From positions 94,818,467-94,882,466 of the forward strand of contig CM035432.1 in NCBI GenBank assembly GCA_020310875.1: a stretch of DNA of 64,000 nt, read 5' to 3'. The position numbers and the translations under genes were made by a program. Origin of the DNA: Ceratopteris richardii (lineage: Eukaryota > Streptophyta > Polypodiopsida > Polypodiales > Pteridaceae). Shown piece by piece: positions 20,638 to 31,089 of this stretch (positions are counted from its first letter, which is position 1; each line of letters starts with the position of its first letter). The notes under the pieces are model-generated. The model was given only the letters and a program-made list of their open reading frames with translations. It made no database searches and was not told the DNA's origin.

Positions 20638-21756
20638 AATGCCAAATCCGGTCGGAATACCTAATAGGCAGAAGATTTGTTCCTTGGGGATCATTTGATG
20701 GCCGTGGCCAACCATGAATCGGGGTGCAAGTTCGATAATGGCTCTAAAATTGGTTTTAGAGTGGTTTATTTTGGATCCTAAAGCCACACACAATGTGTCA
20801 AGAGATCTCCAAAAGGTATCAATGCTAGTAATATCATTATGCACAAAGGCATTCATGTCATCTATGAAAAGTCTCATAATCATTTGGCCATGAATCAATG
20901 GGAGCATGAGACCCTGAATATGGCCAAGGTCCATATGATCCTTCACTAGGCAATTGAGCCCTTCCGTAGCAATAGCAAAGAGCAGAGGGGCGAGAGGGCA
21001 TCCTTTCCTGATATAGCATTTTAGTTTGATAGTGTTTGATAATTGGCCATTGATATTTATCTACACTCATGCATTCCCCAAGTGCATAGAGATCATCTTA
21101 GTGAATTTTTGACTACAACTGAGGTCTTTAAGAGGCTAGAGAAGGAAGTACCATTCAAGCCTATCATATGCTTTGTCGAAGTCAAGCTTAAGGAAAATAA
21201 CATCTTGAGCAGACTCTTCAACAAATTCAAGACCTTCCCAAATAGCAATGATAGCTTCCAAGATTGACCTACCCTTGATGAAGCCCTTCTAGTGCTCACT
21301 CAACCAACTTTGTAAATGGCAAGAAATACAGTTGGAAATAATTTTAGCAAACATCTTGTATCCCGTTTGTAGCATCTTGATCGGGTGCCAATTCCAAATC
21401 CTATTTTTGCTTCCTTTTTTGTGAATAAGCTTGATGACACCTTTGTTTAGACATTCGGGCAATGCACCAAAAAAAAATGCCTCTTGCTAGACCAAGCAGA
21501 GCGGAGTGGCCATCACCTGTCTGAAAGTCTTGAAAAGCTCATTGGTAAGGCGATCAGGACCCGAGCTTTTCCCATTAGGAACTGCATTGATGACTTCAAG
21601 AATTTCAGTGTTTGAAATGGGAGCTTCAAGCAAAGCTTTCAAATTATGTGGGAATCTTATTGATTTAACTCTAGAAATGTTCACCATGCAATCATGCCTA
21701 TGGGGAGGAAGAGGCGCCAAAACCCCAAGGAGTTGAAAAAAGTGATTGACAATCAC
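20638..21756 (-). pseudogene. LINE reverse transcriptase
   Basis: From 21756 downward the minus strand gives EAPISNTEILEVINAVPNGK and SSGPDRLTNELFKTF (RT motif 0/1; the usual GKSPGPDG). Several frames follow through 21299-20940, with a stretch about Ala-Phe-Val-His after MRLFIDDMNAFVHND that is the catalytic palm (FIDD for the usual FADD/YADD), and then GSKINHSKTNF. Frameshifts occur near 21480, 21090 and 20950. Copia B then interrupts it. Confidence 0.85.
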
Positions 21757-22193
21757 TGAGCTATTTTATTCTTCCATCTTGCATTCGAACCCATTGATGT
21801 CCAACAAGAAGGTGACAACATCCTTAGATTGTTTCTTTTTTAGGAGGGCACACATCTCTTTAGTAGGTTTGTTGGCCTTAGCAGCCCACCACTCTTTAAA
21901 GTATACATGTAGATTTTTCTTTTGAATTTCTTCCTCGAATCTCAGCAAAGCCTCTGATTTTCCGTAGCCCCTTCTGGTGTTGAGAGTTGCCTTAGTTCAA
22001 TTCCTTCTCAATATGCCTCAGTCTTTGATAGAGCTTCTCTCTTTGCAAGCGGCAAACATTTGGTTGTGTCTTCTGGGTCTTGATCAGGATGTGACGAGTC
22101 TTCATAACTTCGATCCTCCAACTTTTGGCCGGCGATGAAAGGTTGGTGAAAGTCGAGTTCCAAGCCTCAGTGATCTTTTGTTGGACAGAGGAG
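21757..22193 (-). pseudogene. LINE pre-RT region
   Basis: 21948-21766 reads YFKEWWAAKANKPTKEMCAL, and further frames up to 22193 are lysine/arginine-rich (for example RQLSTPEGATENQRLC). This is the linker between endonuclease and RT in plant LINEs. No endonuclease motif is seen, so truncation occurred within this linker. Confidence 0.6.
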
Positions 22194-22209
22194 ATAATGG
22201 ACCTATTCT
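22194..22209. repeat. LINE target-site duplication, right copy
   Basis: ATAATGGACCTATTCT, paired with 15021-15036 (one mismatch). Confidence 0.9.
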
Positions 22210-22856
22210 AACTAGATTGATCTTCCTGCAACGTAATAGAGAGAAACTCCTCAAATGTTAAGGTATTCGGATTGCTTTCATCATCAATCGAAGAGTAGAG
22301 GTAAAACTTTGATATGAATCTAGAAGACCATTCAAAACACTTTTTAACAAGTAAACTGTCAAGCAAGACTTCATCAATAAAAATTAACTGCTCCAAATAT
22401 TTGATCTTTGTCAAAAACTATCCATGGAATCTCCTTCATTCATGTGCTCACTCTACAACTATTTAAGATGTAAGCAATATGAGCCTCATTCCTTGTCTAT
22501 TATAAAGTGATAAGTATATCCCAAACATCCTTTGCTATTTTGCAGGAGTGAATGTGAGGAATAATTGCACTTTTGAGAGACAAGGCTATCAATGCATGTG
22601 CCTAAGCATCTCCACCATCCCAATGAAGTTGTTGTGTAGGTGTAAAAGGAACCATAGTACAAGCAAGAACCTGAAGAATATCACCATCTTCAATGCAATA
22701 TGCATCATGTTCAATAACTGTATTTGTAGGTGTAATAGGACATTTTTTAACACCCTGCACAATATTCGACACTCCTTTTGCAACGAATACATAATGCATC
22801 ATATAAGCCCATAATGGGTAATTGGTACCATCCAACTTATCCTCAATAGCCAACAT
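22208..22856 (-). pseudogene. Copia C gag N-terminal and middle part
   Basis: 22856-22602 reads MLAIEDKLDGTNYPLWAYMM, almost identical to Copia B gag, with an internal deletion and frameshifts. 22414-22208 gives LTFEEFLSITLQEDQSS, the segment just before the zinc-knuckle linker, which continues at 15022. Confidence 0.8.
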
Positions 22857-23185
22857 AAGAAATACATCACTAATTTAAGCCATGACCATTGACTAAAATA
22901 CTTTGATGCAAAAAATGTATGTATCCCAAAATGTTGAATAGTACTTCCTTGTCGAGTTCTGTTAAACCTATAGTAGACTTGGAGGAGCTTATACTGGCGA
23001 ACCAAAAATTGTATATATCCTTGGCACAAAAAGATGAAATTGCCCGCATAGGCATTGCAATAGTGCATTCAGAGGCTGAAACAAGCTTAGATCATGATTT
23101 GGAAACCACATAGTAAAGGTGCTTTGAACTCCTTTTCCCCTTGTGTATGCTCACCAACTTTTGTGCGATTCTAAGACTATGATCA

Positions 23186-24190
23186 AAGGGGTATGGATGA
23201 CGCCCTAGATGAAGCGGTGTCGGAGAGCAAAGGAGGTCTAAAAGGGGAAGAGTGGCACGGGGTTGGATCAGACCCCGTTGGGTGTGAGTGCATCATCCCC
23301 CGGTCTGACAAGTGGCATCTGCGCACTCGGTGCCTCACCTTGGTAGGTCATCATATCGTAGGCGTGCACCTCGGATGAGAAAACGAAAAGCACTCGATCA
23401 CCTGGAAGGAAGTCGTAGGGCGTATGCATCATGAATGTGGAATGAAAAATAGAATGCTCTTTGAAAAATAAATCAATAGTGCTTGATGTGCCAAACAAAT
23501 GACCTTTGCTCAATGATGGTAATAATATACAACTGATGTCACCACATGACTCTGAGTAATACAAAAATTCCATTATAGTGCGGATCGGCAAATACAAGAT
23601 AGTCACTCCGCTACAGTGCGAAAGGATGCCCTTTGACTTCCCTTTGGTCTTTGCAGTAGGATCTTCACTTTACTTCGATCTTTGGTCAAAGCTTTGCTTC
23701 AAGTCATCACGGCAATAACTTTGCTTCTCTTTACTTAAAAAATATAGCAAAAACTTGGAGAGAATCCACAGGGTAATGCTTCACTTTGGTCTTCAAGGAC
23801 TTCAACTCTTTACTTCATATAACTCTCTGGAAAAAAAAGATGGATCGGCACCTAGAGAGAATCCATGGGGCGAGGTAGAAGAAACCTTAGTACATTAAAA
23901 AATTCATAAAAACACACTCGTGGGGAAAAATTCCCCTCTCAAATGTATAATCCTTCTTTTTGTTTACATAAATATTTTTATTTTTTCTTCTTTCTTTTTG
24001 TTTCTTTTATCTAGGTTTCTTTGGATTATACATATTCTTAATTCAATCCTAGTTTAATTTTCAATTTCATTTTTATTCATTTATTTACATTACACTTTAC
24101 ACATCTAAATATTTCGTTCATCTTATTTTCTTAATCTAATAAAGAAAAACAATTAAACAAAACATCTTTCTCTCTTTGCCCTTTTCCAAT
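23186..24190. other. Stretch without recognised gene
   Basis: It contains a 112-codon minus-strand frame (23606-23268) that matches nothing I know. The phrase AGAGAGAATCCATGGGG near 23858 resembles AGAGAGAATCTACGGGG at 27851 in the gypsy D LTR, so part of 23750-24190 may be a decayed related LTR. That link is weak. Confidence 0.35.
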
Positions 24191-24202
24191 ATGCTCGAAT
24201 CT

Positions 24203-24236
<34 letters not shown>

Positions 24237-24250
24237 CCTCTCTCTCTCGG
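24203..24250. repeat. (CT)n microsatellite
   Basis: An almost uninterrupted CT tract with a few G or C substitutions. Confidence 0.9.
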
Positions 24251-24566
24251 GCACTGAAAAGTTTTAGATGATAATAGGTATCACTCTAAAATGAAGCCTT
24301 AGGTTTTCAAAAAACATAAAAAGGAAGAACAAGGATGTTCCTTTGATTGGGCCCGCATTGCACTAGAGTAACAAAGAAAATTTGAGGCTTGCTCTGAAAT
24401 GGCAATGCATTGTCATTAAAAACGAGTTACATTGACAATATAATTGAGCGTATGCAAACATATCTATTGCCCATATGTGCAAAACGAAGAACCAATAAGA
24501 GTATCTATCATAAAATTATGTGAACATCATGATAACCTTTGATCGAACATCATCTCTCTCTCTCAC

Positions 24567-24692
<126 letters not shown>

Positions 24693-24778
24693 GCCGCATG
24701 ACACCTTCTTTCTTTGATATTCTCTGCTTTATTTCCACCGCCATCATTGTTCGTCGCTTTTCTCTTTTTCTCCATTAA

Positions 24779-26130
24779 CAGTAGTGTTGTACTTGGACAC
24801 TTTAGTTTCCTTGGATACTTTAATGTCGTAAAAAAGAGACAATGTTTGATGAATTTTTTTAATTACTAGAAGGAACCATTTATAAATTTAATTATGCAAG
24901 ATGTTGGCATAAGGGTTGAATATTTTTAGAAAAATATAGTTTTATTAAAGGATATAAAAAATAATATTTATTCACTAATTTTATGATGCTAATTCAATAT
25001 TGGCACAAAAATTACAATGATGTAAGTTAATGGTTATTTTTCATTAAAATCATGATCTCATAATTTTCATTGGTCTAAATGCAATAAAATCTTTTATTTT
25101 ATGTATGTCAACATGTTTCTATCCATAATTAGAGATTTGTTTTGAATTTTACTAGGTTTATGGCATAAAATGAATCTCATTTGTGATATGACAGTCTTAT
25201 CATCTATGAATTATTTTGCAAAGTGATGTTATGAACATGCATCGTTTTTTATTATCAAAATACTATTTGATATTATTACAACTAGAAATATTTTTTTGAC
25301 AACCTTAGGAGTCGAATTTCTATGTCGTTTCTTCAAGTTAAACAATACCACTGGTTTTCTACGCTAAGAAAAGGTCATTTTATGAGGAAATATTGCATAT
25401 GCTACATGATTAAAACTAACATGCTAGTTTTTTCTATATAAAGTGGTTTATAATGTTTATAGAATTATTTTGATTCATAATATATACCTTATATCATTGA
25501 GAAAACCTGAACTTTTGGATGAATTCATAATATATACCTTATATCTCAATAGAGAGGAATATGCTCATTCAATGAAATATTGAGGTTTTTAGTGGTATGT
25601 GAGATACATACAAAAATATTGGTTCAAAGACATATAGCATATCTTTATGCTACTATATGATGGTTTTTGAAATAAAACACAAACCATTTTAGTGTTTTTA
25701 TGAATCAATATCATATAGAAGGCTGCTAAAGTGTATAACTATATAATGAGCACCCAATATTGTACTAATTTTTTAATTATAAAAATGATTTTTCTAGTTC
25801 CCAAGACTTGTCTTAAATGATTATATGATAATAAATTAACATTAGAAAAATTATTCCAATAGGAGGAAAATTCTTTTTATGGAGATATTTCTTTCTTCTC
25901 CTATATACGTTTACAGAAAAACAGTTTTTCTCAACCATATTCAATCATTTCTATATTTTGAGTTATCAAAAAAGGTTATTTTTTAAAAAATATATTTTTT
26001 ATAGAGCATCTAGTATAGGGTTTATGGGGCTTTAAGGTTTTTTCAAAATTTTATTTGCTTAGTATGTGTGATGTTTTTTATTTATTAGAAAAAAGACACT
26101 ATAGTGTCCTGTTTTGGTACAACACTAGTG
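24779..26130. mobile_element. 1.35-kb TIR element flanked by TTAA (non-autonomous DNA transposon)
   Basis: The left end CAGTAGTGTTGTAC and the right end, read inward on the minus strand, CACTAGTGTTGTAC match at 13 of 14 positions. Imperfect similarity continues to GGACACTTTAG / GGACACTATAG. TTAA lies directly outside both ends (24775-24778 and 26131-26134). The interior is very AT-rich without a convincing ORF. TTAA duplication suggests a piggyBac-type mobiliser; the CACTA-like right end is a competing reading, but a 3-bp duplication fits less well. No transposase is present. Confidence 0.65.
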
Positions 26131-26134
26131 TTAA

Positions 26135-26586
26135 AACAACTGACTCTCTCTTGCTCAGTTTTCACTGCCTGTGTAGCTATCTGTAATCGCCATCTCTACA
26201 ACTCTCTTTTCTCTCTCTCCCCAATGTTCGTGGTTTTTTGTCACCCTAAGATTTGCTTTTGTGGTTCTCTCTCTTTCAATCTCTCTCTCTCTCTCTCTCC
26301 TGTTTTTGTGCATGCCTTCTATATCTAAACGATCTGCAAACTGGTGCATATCATCTCTTTCCCTCTGATCAGCTCCTAAATTTGTTGCCGCAGGTCTTGT
26401 TCAATAACTCTCTCTCTCTCTCTGTCTCTCTCTCTCTCTTTCGGATCTCTTCATTTCTTTCACCTTCGCTAACTATATTCTTTCACCTTCGCTGACTATT
26501 CATTTCTTTCACCTTCGCTGACTATTCATTTCTTTCACCTTCTCTAGTAGTGTACCACTCTATCTGGCCATCAATGCCTTCTTCTT

Positions 26587-26627
<41 letters not shown>

Positions 26628-27290
26628 GTGAACACCCTCATCATCGTCAATTTATTCTCTCGAGACACACGATATGAAGGCCAAAGGCGTGCTTTTGCTT
26701 CACCCATCCGCCTTTTGCCTACTCAAACCAGGAGTCGAGGCCCATAGTGGGGTAGAATGAGTCGAAATAGCCACCTAGGCGGGTTGCAACAGGGCTTCTA
26801 CAGGTCTGTGTAGAACGGATGGCTGGGACCATTCTCTCTCCCTTCTTTCACCATTTTCCTCTGCATCACATGATTTTTAGACTTTGCAATCACTCCTCCT
26901 AGATTCTCTATAGAGAAAATCAAAGATTTATGAGAATTTATCCCCGAATGGCATCCTACCATTGCAAAGGCCACTCTCTGCACATGAAGAACCATCCACT
27001 GTCTTAGTAGCAGTGACTAATGATCCATTCTATTCACTCTCATTAGCACCGCAAGAACAGGAAGAACTTTCTCCTCTGTTTAGTGGCATGGAAAAAGAGT
27101 GGTATCTTTCACTTTTGAGAGCATGTCTATCAACAAAAATATCATCATCTGAATGTGTAGACTCCAAAAATCCTTCAAAGTTCCTGATCGTACAAGATTT
27201 CTTGGATATGGTGGCATGCCTGTAACCTGATTGTAAACAAAGATCTTATCTCCATGTAATCTTGAGGTGCTAGTCTGCTTCCTTTAATAT
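26135..27290. other. CT-rich non-coding region
   Basis: CT tracts lie at about 26270-26300, 26410-26440 and 26592-26623, and a short tandem of TTCATTTCTTTCACCTTCGC occurs near 26450-26540. Open frames on the plus strand (for example 26962-27225) are unrecognised. Confidence 0.5.
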
Positions 27291-27291
27291 G

Positions 27292-27456
27292 TTGATCTTT
27301 TGCATCCCATAACATCCCATGAAGTCCCTTGTAAATTGCTTTGTAAAGATTCCTCATAAGAAAATCAGGTGCATTGGGGCCATTAAAGCCATCATATATG
27401 CCGACAAAAAGCCATCTATTATGTTCAAAAACCACTACACAATAACGTGACCTCAT
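27292..27456 (-). pseudogene. Protein phosphatase 2C fragment (POLTERGEIST-like)
   Basis: The minus strand reads SRYCVVVFEHNRWLFVGIYD, then GFNGPNAPDFLMRNLYKAIY and KGLHGMLWDAKDQ. DGFNGPxAPDFL followed by LYxAVxxELxGLLWDD is the signature of the plant POL/PLL clade of PP2C phosphatases, where DGFNG replaces the DGHGG metal-binding motif. Only about 55 residues are similar, equal to the first catalytic block. Flanks are (GA)n-coded RERERE upstream and unrelated sequence downstream. It is a fragment, perhaps captured by or inserted next to the gypsy LTR. Confidence 0.7.
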
Positions 27457-27499
27457 AATTGATCGTTTGGATAAGACTATTAAATGTAAATTAAGCTCT

Positions 27500-27700
27500 C
27501 TCTCTCTCTCTCGGTGACCTGTGCATGCTTCAGACCTTATGACCAATTGGAGCTTCGGTGTTATTGAGCTCCGATGACATATACAATCTCAATCTCTCTC
27601 TCTCTCTCTGTCTCTTTGTCTCTCTCTCCCTCTCTCTCTCTCTCACTCTCTCTCTATCTCTCTCCCTCTCTTTGTCTCTCTCTCTCTCTCTCTCCATTGG
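27500..27700. repeat. (CT)n microsatellite tracts
   Basis: CT-rich runs at 27496-27512 and 27594-27692, with TGTCTCTTTGTCTC interruptions. The GA strand is the sense strand of the neighbouring gypsy LTR, which parallels the GA tracts in element F. Confidence 0.9.
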
Positions 27701-27891
27701 CTTGGTAGCTAGAGATGGAGAGCTTGGAGGGGGGTGATGATCATGGAGAGAGAAAACTCATGTCTTATTCGTAAAGCATGAATAAGAAATGAAAAGCATG
27801 AATAGAAAATGAATGAACAAGAAAATGAATGAACAAGAGAAGAGCATACTAGAGAGAATCTACGGGGAAAACCAAATGAACATGGGACCTC

Positions 27892-27899
27892 TATTTATA
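27892..27899 (-). promoter_or_regulatory. TATA box of gypsy D LTR
   Basis: TATAAATA on the minus strand, in the sequence context CCTATAAATAGAGG expected for a plant LTR promoter. Confidence 0.6.
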
Positions 27900-28324
27900 G
27901 GTCCCCCCCTAGGGCTTCTCTCTAGAATCTTCTAACCTGCTCATTGATTCTTTCTATTTCAAGAATCTTCTTGCATGCTCTTTTGTTATTTTTGGCGAAT
28001 CTCATCTTTTATTTCTATTTTGGGTTTTTCTCTTTTCATTTCTCTAATTTTTCTTTTTCTAATTTTGTTTCTGTTTCTTTTTCTCTTTCTATTTTTTAGA
28101 CTAAGGTTTGGTTTCACACTGTATGTACAGATTAAATTAATTTAAGGGTTTGGACTTAGGGTAAATGATAAATCTAAGGCTCTAACCTAGGATTTCAATC
28201 AAGAAAAGTTAGGGTTTGTCCATGTTTAAGGTCAAACATGTCAATAAAAGGGTTATTTACACTTATGGACTAAAATCCTAGGGTTTCCTAGGGGTTAGGA
28301 TAGGCTTCCATGGGGTAAAACTCA

Positions 28325-28412
28325 GATTCTGAAGGGGTTTCAAGGGTCATACCTAGGGTTTCAAGGGTCAAACCTAGGGTTTCAAGGATCAAACTAGGGT
28401 TTCAAGGATCTA
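28325..28412. repeat. Short tandem repeat CCTAGGGTTTCAAGGGTCAAA
   Basis: About four imperfect copies of a 22-27-bp unit built around CTAGGGTTTCAAGG. It contains AGGGTTT but is not a regular TTTAGGG telomere array. Confidence 0.8.
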
Positions 28413-28618
28413 GAGTTAGGTTAGTGAACTATTTACAATTTAACAAGCCTAATATAGAGACATATACATAGCTTCTCATCACATAAACAATTAAATCAAC
28501 GAGATCATGCACAATTTATAACTCTTTGTGGTCAAAAACACCATACCACACTTACACAATCAATGAAATGAGCTTAAAAAAAATTCTTGAGGTACACTTG
28601 AGGGATTTCATCCTGACA

Positions 28619-28636
28619 TCTACCCCCACTAAACCT
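28619..28636 (-). other. Gypsy D polypurine tract
   Basis: The minus strand reads AGGTTTAGTGGGGGTAGA directly before the LTR TGTC. The preceding 20 bases (GGTCCATCGGGACAATGTGC) and the tract are nearly identical to those of element F at 49101-49139. Confidence 0.85.
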
Positions 28637-29142
28637 GCACATTGTCCCGATGGACCAACCTACAAAATCCAATCGAAGCGTATCAGGATTCGTTTGAAAA
28701 CTCTTTTTAATTTTTATGTTTCTCTTTTCCAAAATTGAACCGTGATCTCATGCAGTCCATGCAAATTTATAAAGATTAGTACAAATATTAGAAAATAAAG
28801 CAGATGTAAGCTCTACAAACATCTTACTATGTGTCTGCTTTTGCAATCAGAAAAGTAACCATATGTATAAACCGTAGGCTTTGTAGATCTTCTGTTTTCT
28901 CAACTCCTTCATACCCAACAAATTATCCTAAGTAATAGCATATACTACGCTCTACTGACTCAATTGGTAGAAATATGTCCTGATTCCCCTATTTATATCC
29001 TAATGTCCAACTCTGCATCATATGTTTTTCTTTTCTTTTAATTTTTTATTTTTCTTTTTCTTTTTCTTTTTCTTTCTCTTTCCTTTCATTTTTTTGCTTC
29101 ATCTCAGCTCATTACTTTTCTCTTTTTATTTTTATTTTCACA

Positions 29143-29420
29143 AGTGGCCTATGCCGAAATTGGGTGCGACTCATGGACTTTTCCACCCAATTAAGTTTAC
29201 CCCACCTGCCTACCGATCCGACATAGCACATGACACACAATGTCAGCCCAAAATGAAATCGATGTCAACTCATGGTTCTGACCACGTGACGAGAGTGACT
29301 TTACTTGCCTATGGACCCATGCAGGCACATGATAATAGATATGCCAGACCTATGATGAAACTAGCATCAATTCATGGCCTTGATCACCCGACCAAGGTTG
29401 TTCCACCCACCTACTAGCCC
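29143..29420 (-). repeat. Gypsy D copy of the ~100-bp three-fold 3' repeat
   Basis: On the minus strand it contains three diverged units with GGTGGAACAACCTTGGTCGGG-like starts and TCGATTTCATTTTGGGCTGA-like ends. They are co-linear with 48406-48680 in element F. An antisense frame (plus 29022-29417) is only a by-product. Confidence 0.8.
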
Positions 29421-29882
29421 ATCACAATGCACTAACAACATGCACACACATATACAACTAGCTTGAGTATGAAGGTTTTCTCTGAATCATGATCTATATG
29501 GAGGTAAGATCTCGTAAGAAATAAATAGTAGGACCCAAAGAATCCCACTCACTAAGTGTTCAAATCTATCAGCATATACACACACTTAGTTTAAGTATGC
29601 CATCACATTCCCAAGCTTTCACTCCCAAAATTCTCTAGTCCGCTAACTGATTCTATTCATATAACTTCTAGTCATTCATGCTTCATGAAAAACCATAACA
29701 CATATTCACTATGTTCATTCTACATAATTTTCTTAAACTTGTATAGATCTTTAACACACACAACAATGCAATGCATATGCTTTTTCAAAAAGAAAATAGA
29801 TTTTCAAATTGGAAACATTTCACCTGATCAATTAGGTTCATCTTCATTATTGCTTGATCCAATGTTTCTTCAATTGCCTGAT

Positions 29883-30077
29883 TTATTGTTCTTCATTAGC
29901 ATCCGCCTCAATGTCATCAGCATTCTCCATAAGTTCCTGTGCAATCTCATAGTCTACATTTCCTTCCTTGAATAAATTTATCTTCTTTCTTGCAATCAAA
30001 GGCCTCAAAGGAGAACCGTCTAATTTGCGGAGCACATACGTTCCATTTTCAAACATTGATGTCACTACATATGGCAT
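29883..30077 (-). pseudogene. Gypsy D integrase C-terminal end
   Basis: VTSMFENGTYVLRKLDGSPL and RPLIARKKINLFKE are the typical plant Ty3/gypsy pol terminus (G-x-Y-x-L-x-x-x-DG...NGxxLK type). The upstream part resumes at 36514 on the other side of Copia E. Confidence 0.75.
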
Positions 30078-30082
30078 GAACC
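30078..30082. repeat. Copia E target-site duplication, left
   Basis: GAACC abuts the LTR TG and is repeated at 36509-36513. Confidence 0.95.
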
Positions 30083-31089
30083 TGTTGGAGACTTCTTAAT
30101 CTCCAAAGGTTTGATCTATACTGATCTAAGAACACTTCTATATCAGTTATGGATCAAACTTTACACAAATATTGTCTTCATTTATCAAAACTTTCACTAG
30201 CACTTCTCTGAGTGAAGAAATTCTTTCTTCAGAAAGTCTGCTTCAGAAATTGACTTCAACACCTGCACATATCTTCAGATTTATTCAAACCAATGATACA
30301 CAAATCTCCACACTACCTTTGCACAATTGTATCAACCATTAGTTCTTCAAAAGAATCCTTAAAAATTTAATTTGATCCTTAAGATCAAAAGTATGTCAAA
30401 ACTATCTTCCAAAAATGGCGACTTTGACATGGTCAACTTCTTAAGTTGATTTCTCACAGCACAGATCCTGTTTTGCCAAATGCTTTTAGCCATACTTACC
30501 TTCTAACTTAGATTTTGAATGCTCACTCATTAAAAGCTTTACACTATGCATTGAGATCTAAGCCAAACATTGAAACGAAAAAGTGTGCAACTATGAGAAG
30601 TCTATCTGCAGATTCTACATACAAATGTTCCTATTGATCATACTCACAGTAGAAAAGGAATTGGATCATAAAATTCTGAACATAGCTTCATTAGCTTCCA
30701 GATTAGATGTGTACAAAAAGATTTCTGATCCACATGATCAGACTGAGAGAAATCTACGAAATACCCAATGCTATTTCCTGAAGATGAGTCTCTTCACATC
30801 TATCTGTATGACACTTGTTCTCTAATGACTCTCCTTCTTATTTCTATACATCATTGACTTATATACATATGGTTTTAGACTTATCCCACATCTACTACAT
30901 TACTCCTTATCATCCTAAGGAACACCTAAACTCAGATTACAAGAATTTCCACCTGTAATGTACATATGTATACAAACTTCACTTCTGAGATCTCTTCACT
31001 TTCTCAAGTGTCTTTTTCCACTTCAATCTGATCATGAGCTTGCTTCAAATTCTTTGTAATCACCAATTTGTGATTGGTTTGTTCCAACA
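30083..31089 (-). repeat. Copia E 3' LTR
   Basis: 1007 bp, TGTTGGAGAC...TTGTTCCAACA in plus orientation. The pol frame extends 58 bp into it on the minus strand. A TATA-like GTATATAAG lies at 30866-30858 (-). Confidence 0.95.

Larger units (their letters stand above)
15037..22193 (-). mobile_element. 5'-truncated LINE (L1-like), host of Copia B
   Basis: On the minus strand it begins at 22193 inside ORF2, before the RT domain. It then shows RT (about 21756-20640), is interrupted by Copia B (16682-20637), and resumes with the post-RT segment (16610-16362) and the zinc-binding domain (15690-15400). It ends in an A-rich tail (T tract 15036-15047 on the plus strand). A 16-bp target duplication flanks it. 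Without Copia B and its duplication it is about 3.2 kb, a typical truncated insertion lacking the endonuclease. Frames are repeatedly broken. Confidence 0.85.
22194..23185 (-). mobile_element. Copia element C, upstream half (leader and gag)
   Basis: The minus strand matches Copia B from its leader (TAGAATCGCACAAAAGTTGG near 23175-23155, MPMRAISSFCAKDIYNFW) through gag. It starts abruptly near 23185, so the PBS and 5' LTR are absent. It joins 12321-15036 once the LINE is removed. Confidence 0.8.
27700..28618 (-). repeat. Gypsy D 3' LTR (one end defined)
   Basis: On the minus strand it starts at 28618 with TGTCAGGATGAAATC, immediately after a polypurine tract. A TATA box reads CTATAAATAGAGG at 27900-27888. 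The downstream end is not clear; it lies below the CT tract or at the PP2C fragment. The 5' LTR is not in the window because element F was inserted upstream. Confidence 0.65.
28618..30082 (-). mobile_element. Gypsy element D, 3' part (integrase end, 3' non-coding, PPT)
   Basis: Separated from the rest of D (36509-42171) by Copia E. It holds the pol C-terminus (30077-29883), a long non-coding stretch with a three-fold repeat (29143-29420) and the PPT. Confidence 0.8.

Noticed and set aside
28325-28412. Interstitial telomere repeat
   Set aside because: Only scattered AGGGTTT within a longer irregular unit; no run of TTTAGGG.
29022-29417. 131-codon plus-strand ORF
   Set aside because: It is antisense to the conserved three-fold non-coding repeat of gypsy D. 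The matching frame in element F (48722-48477, minus) has the same origin.
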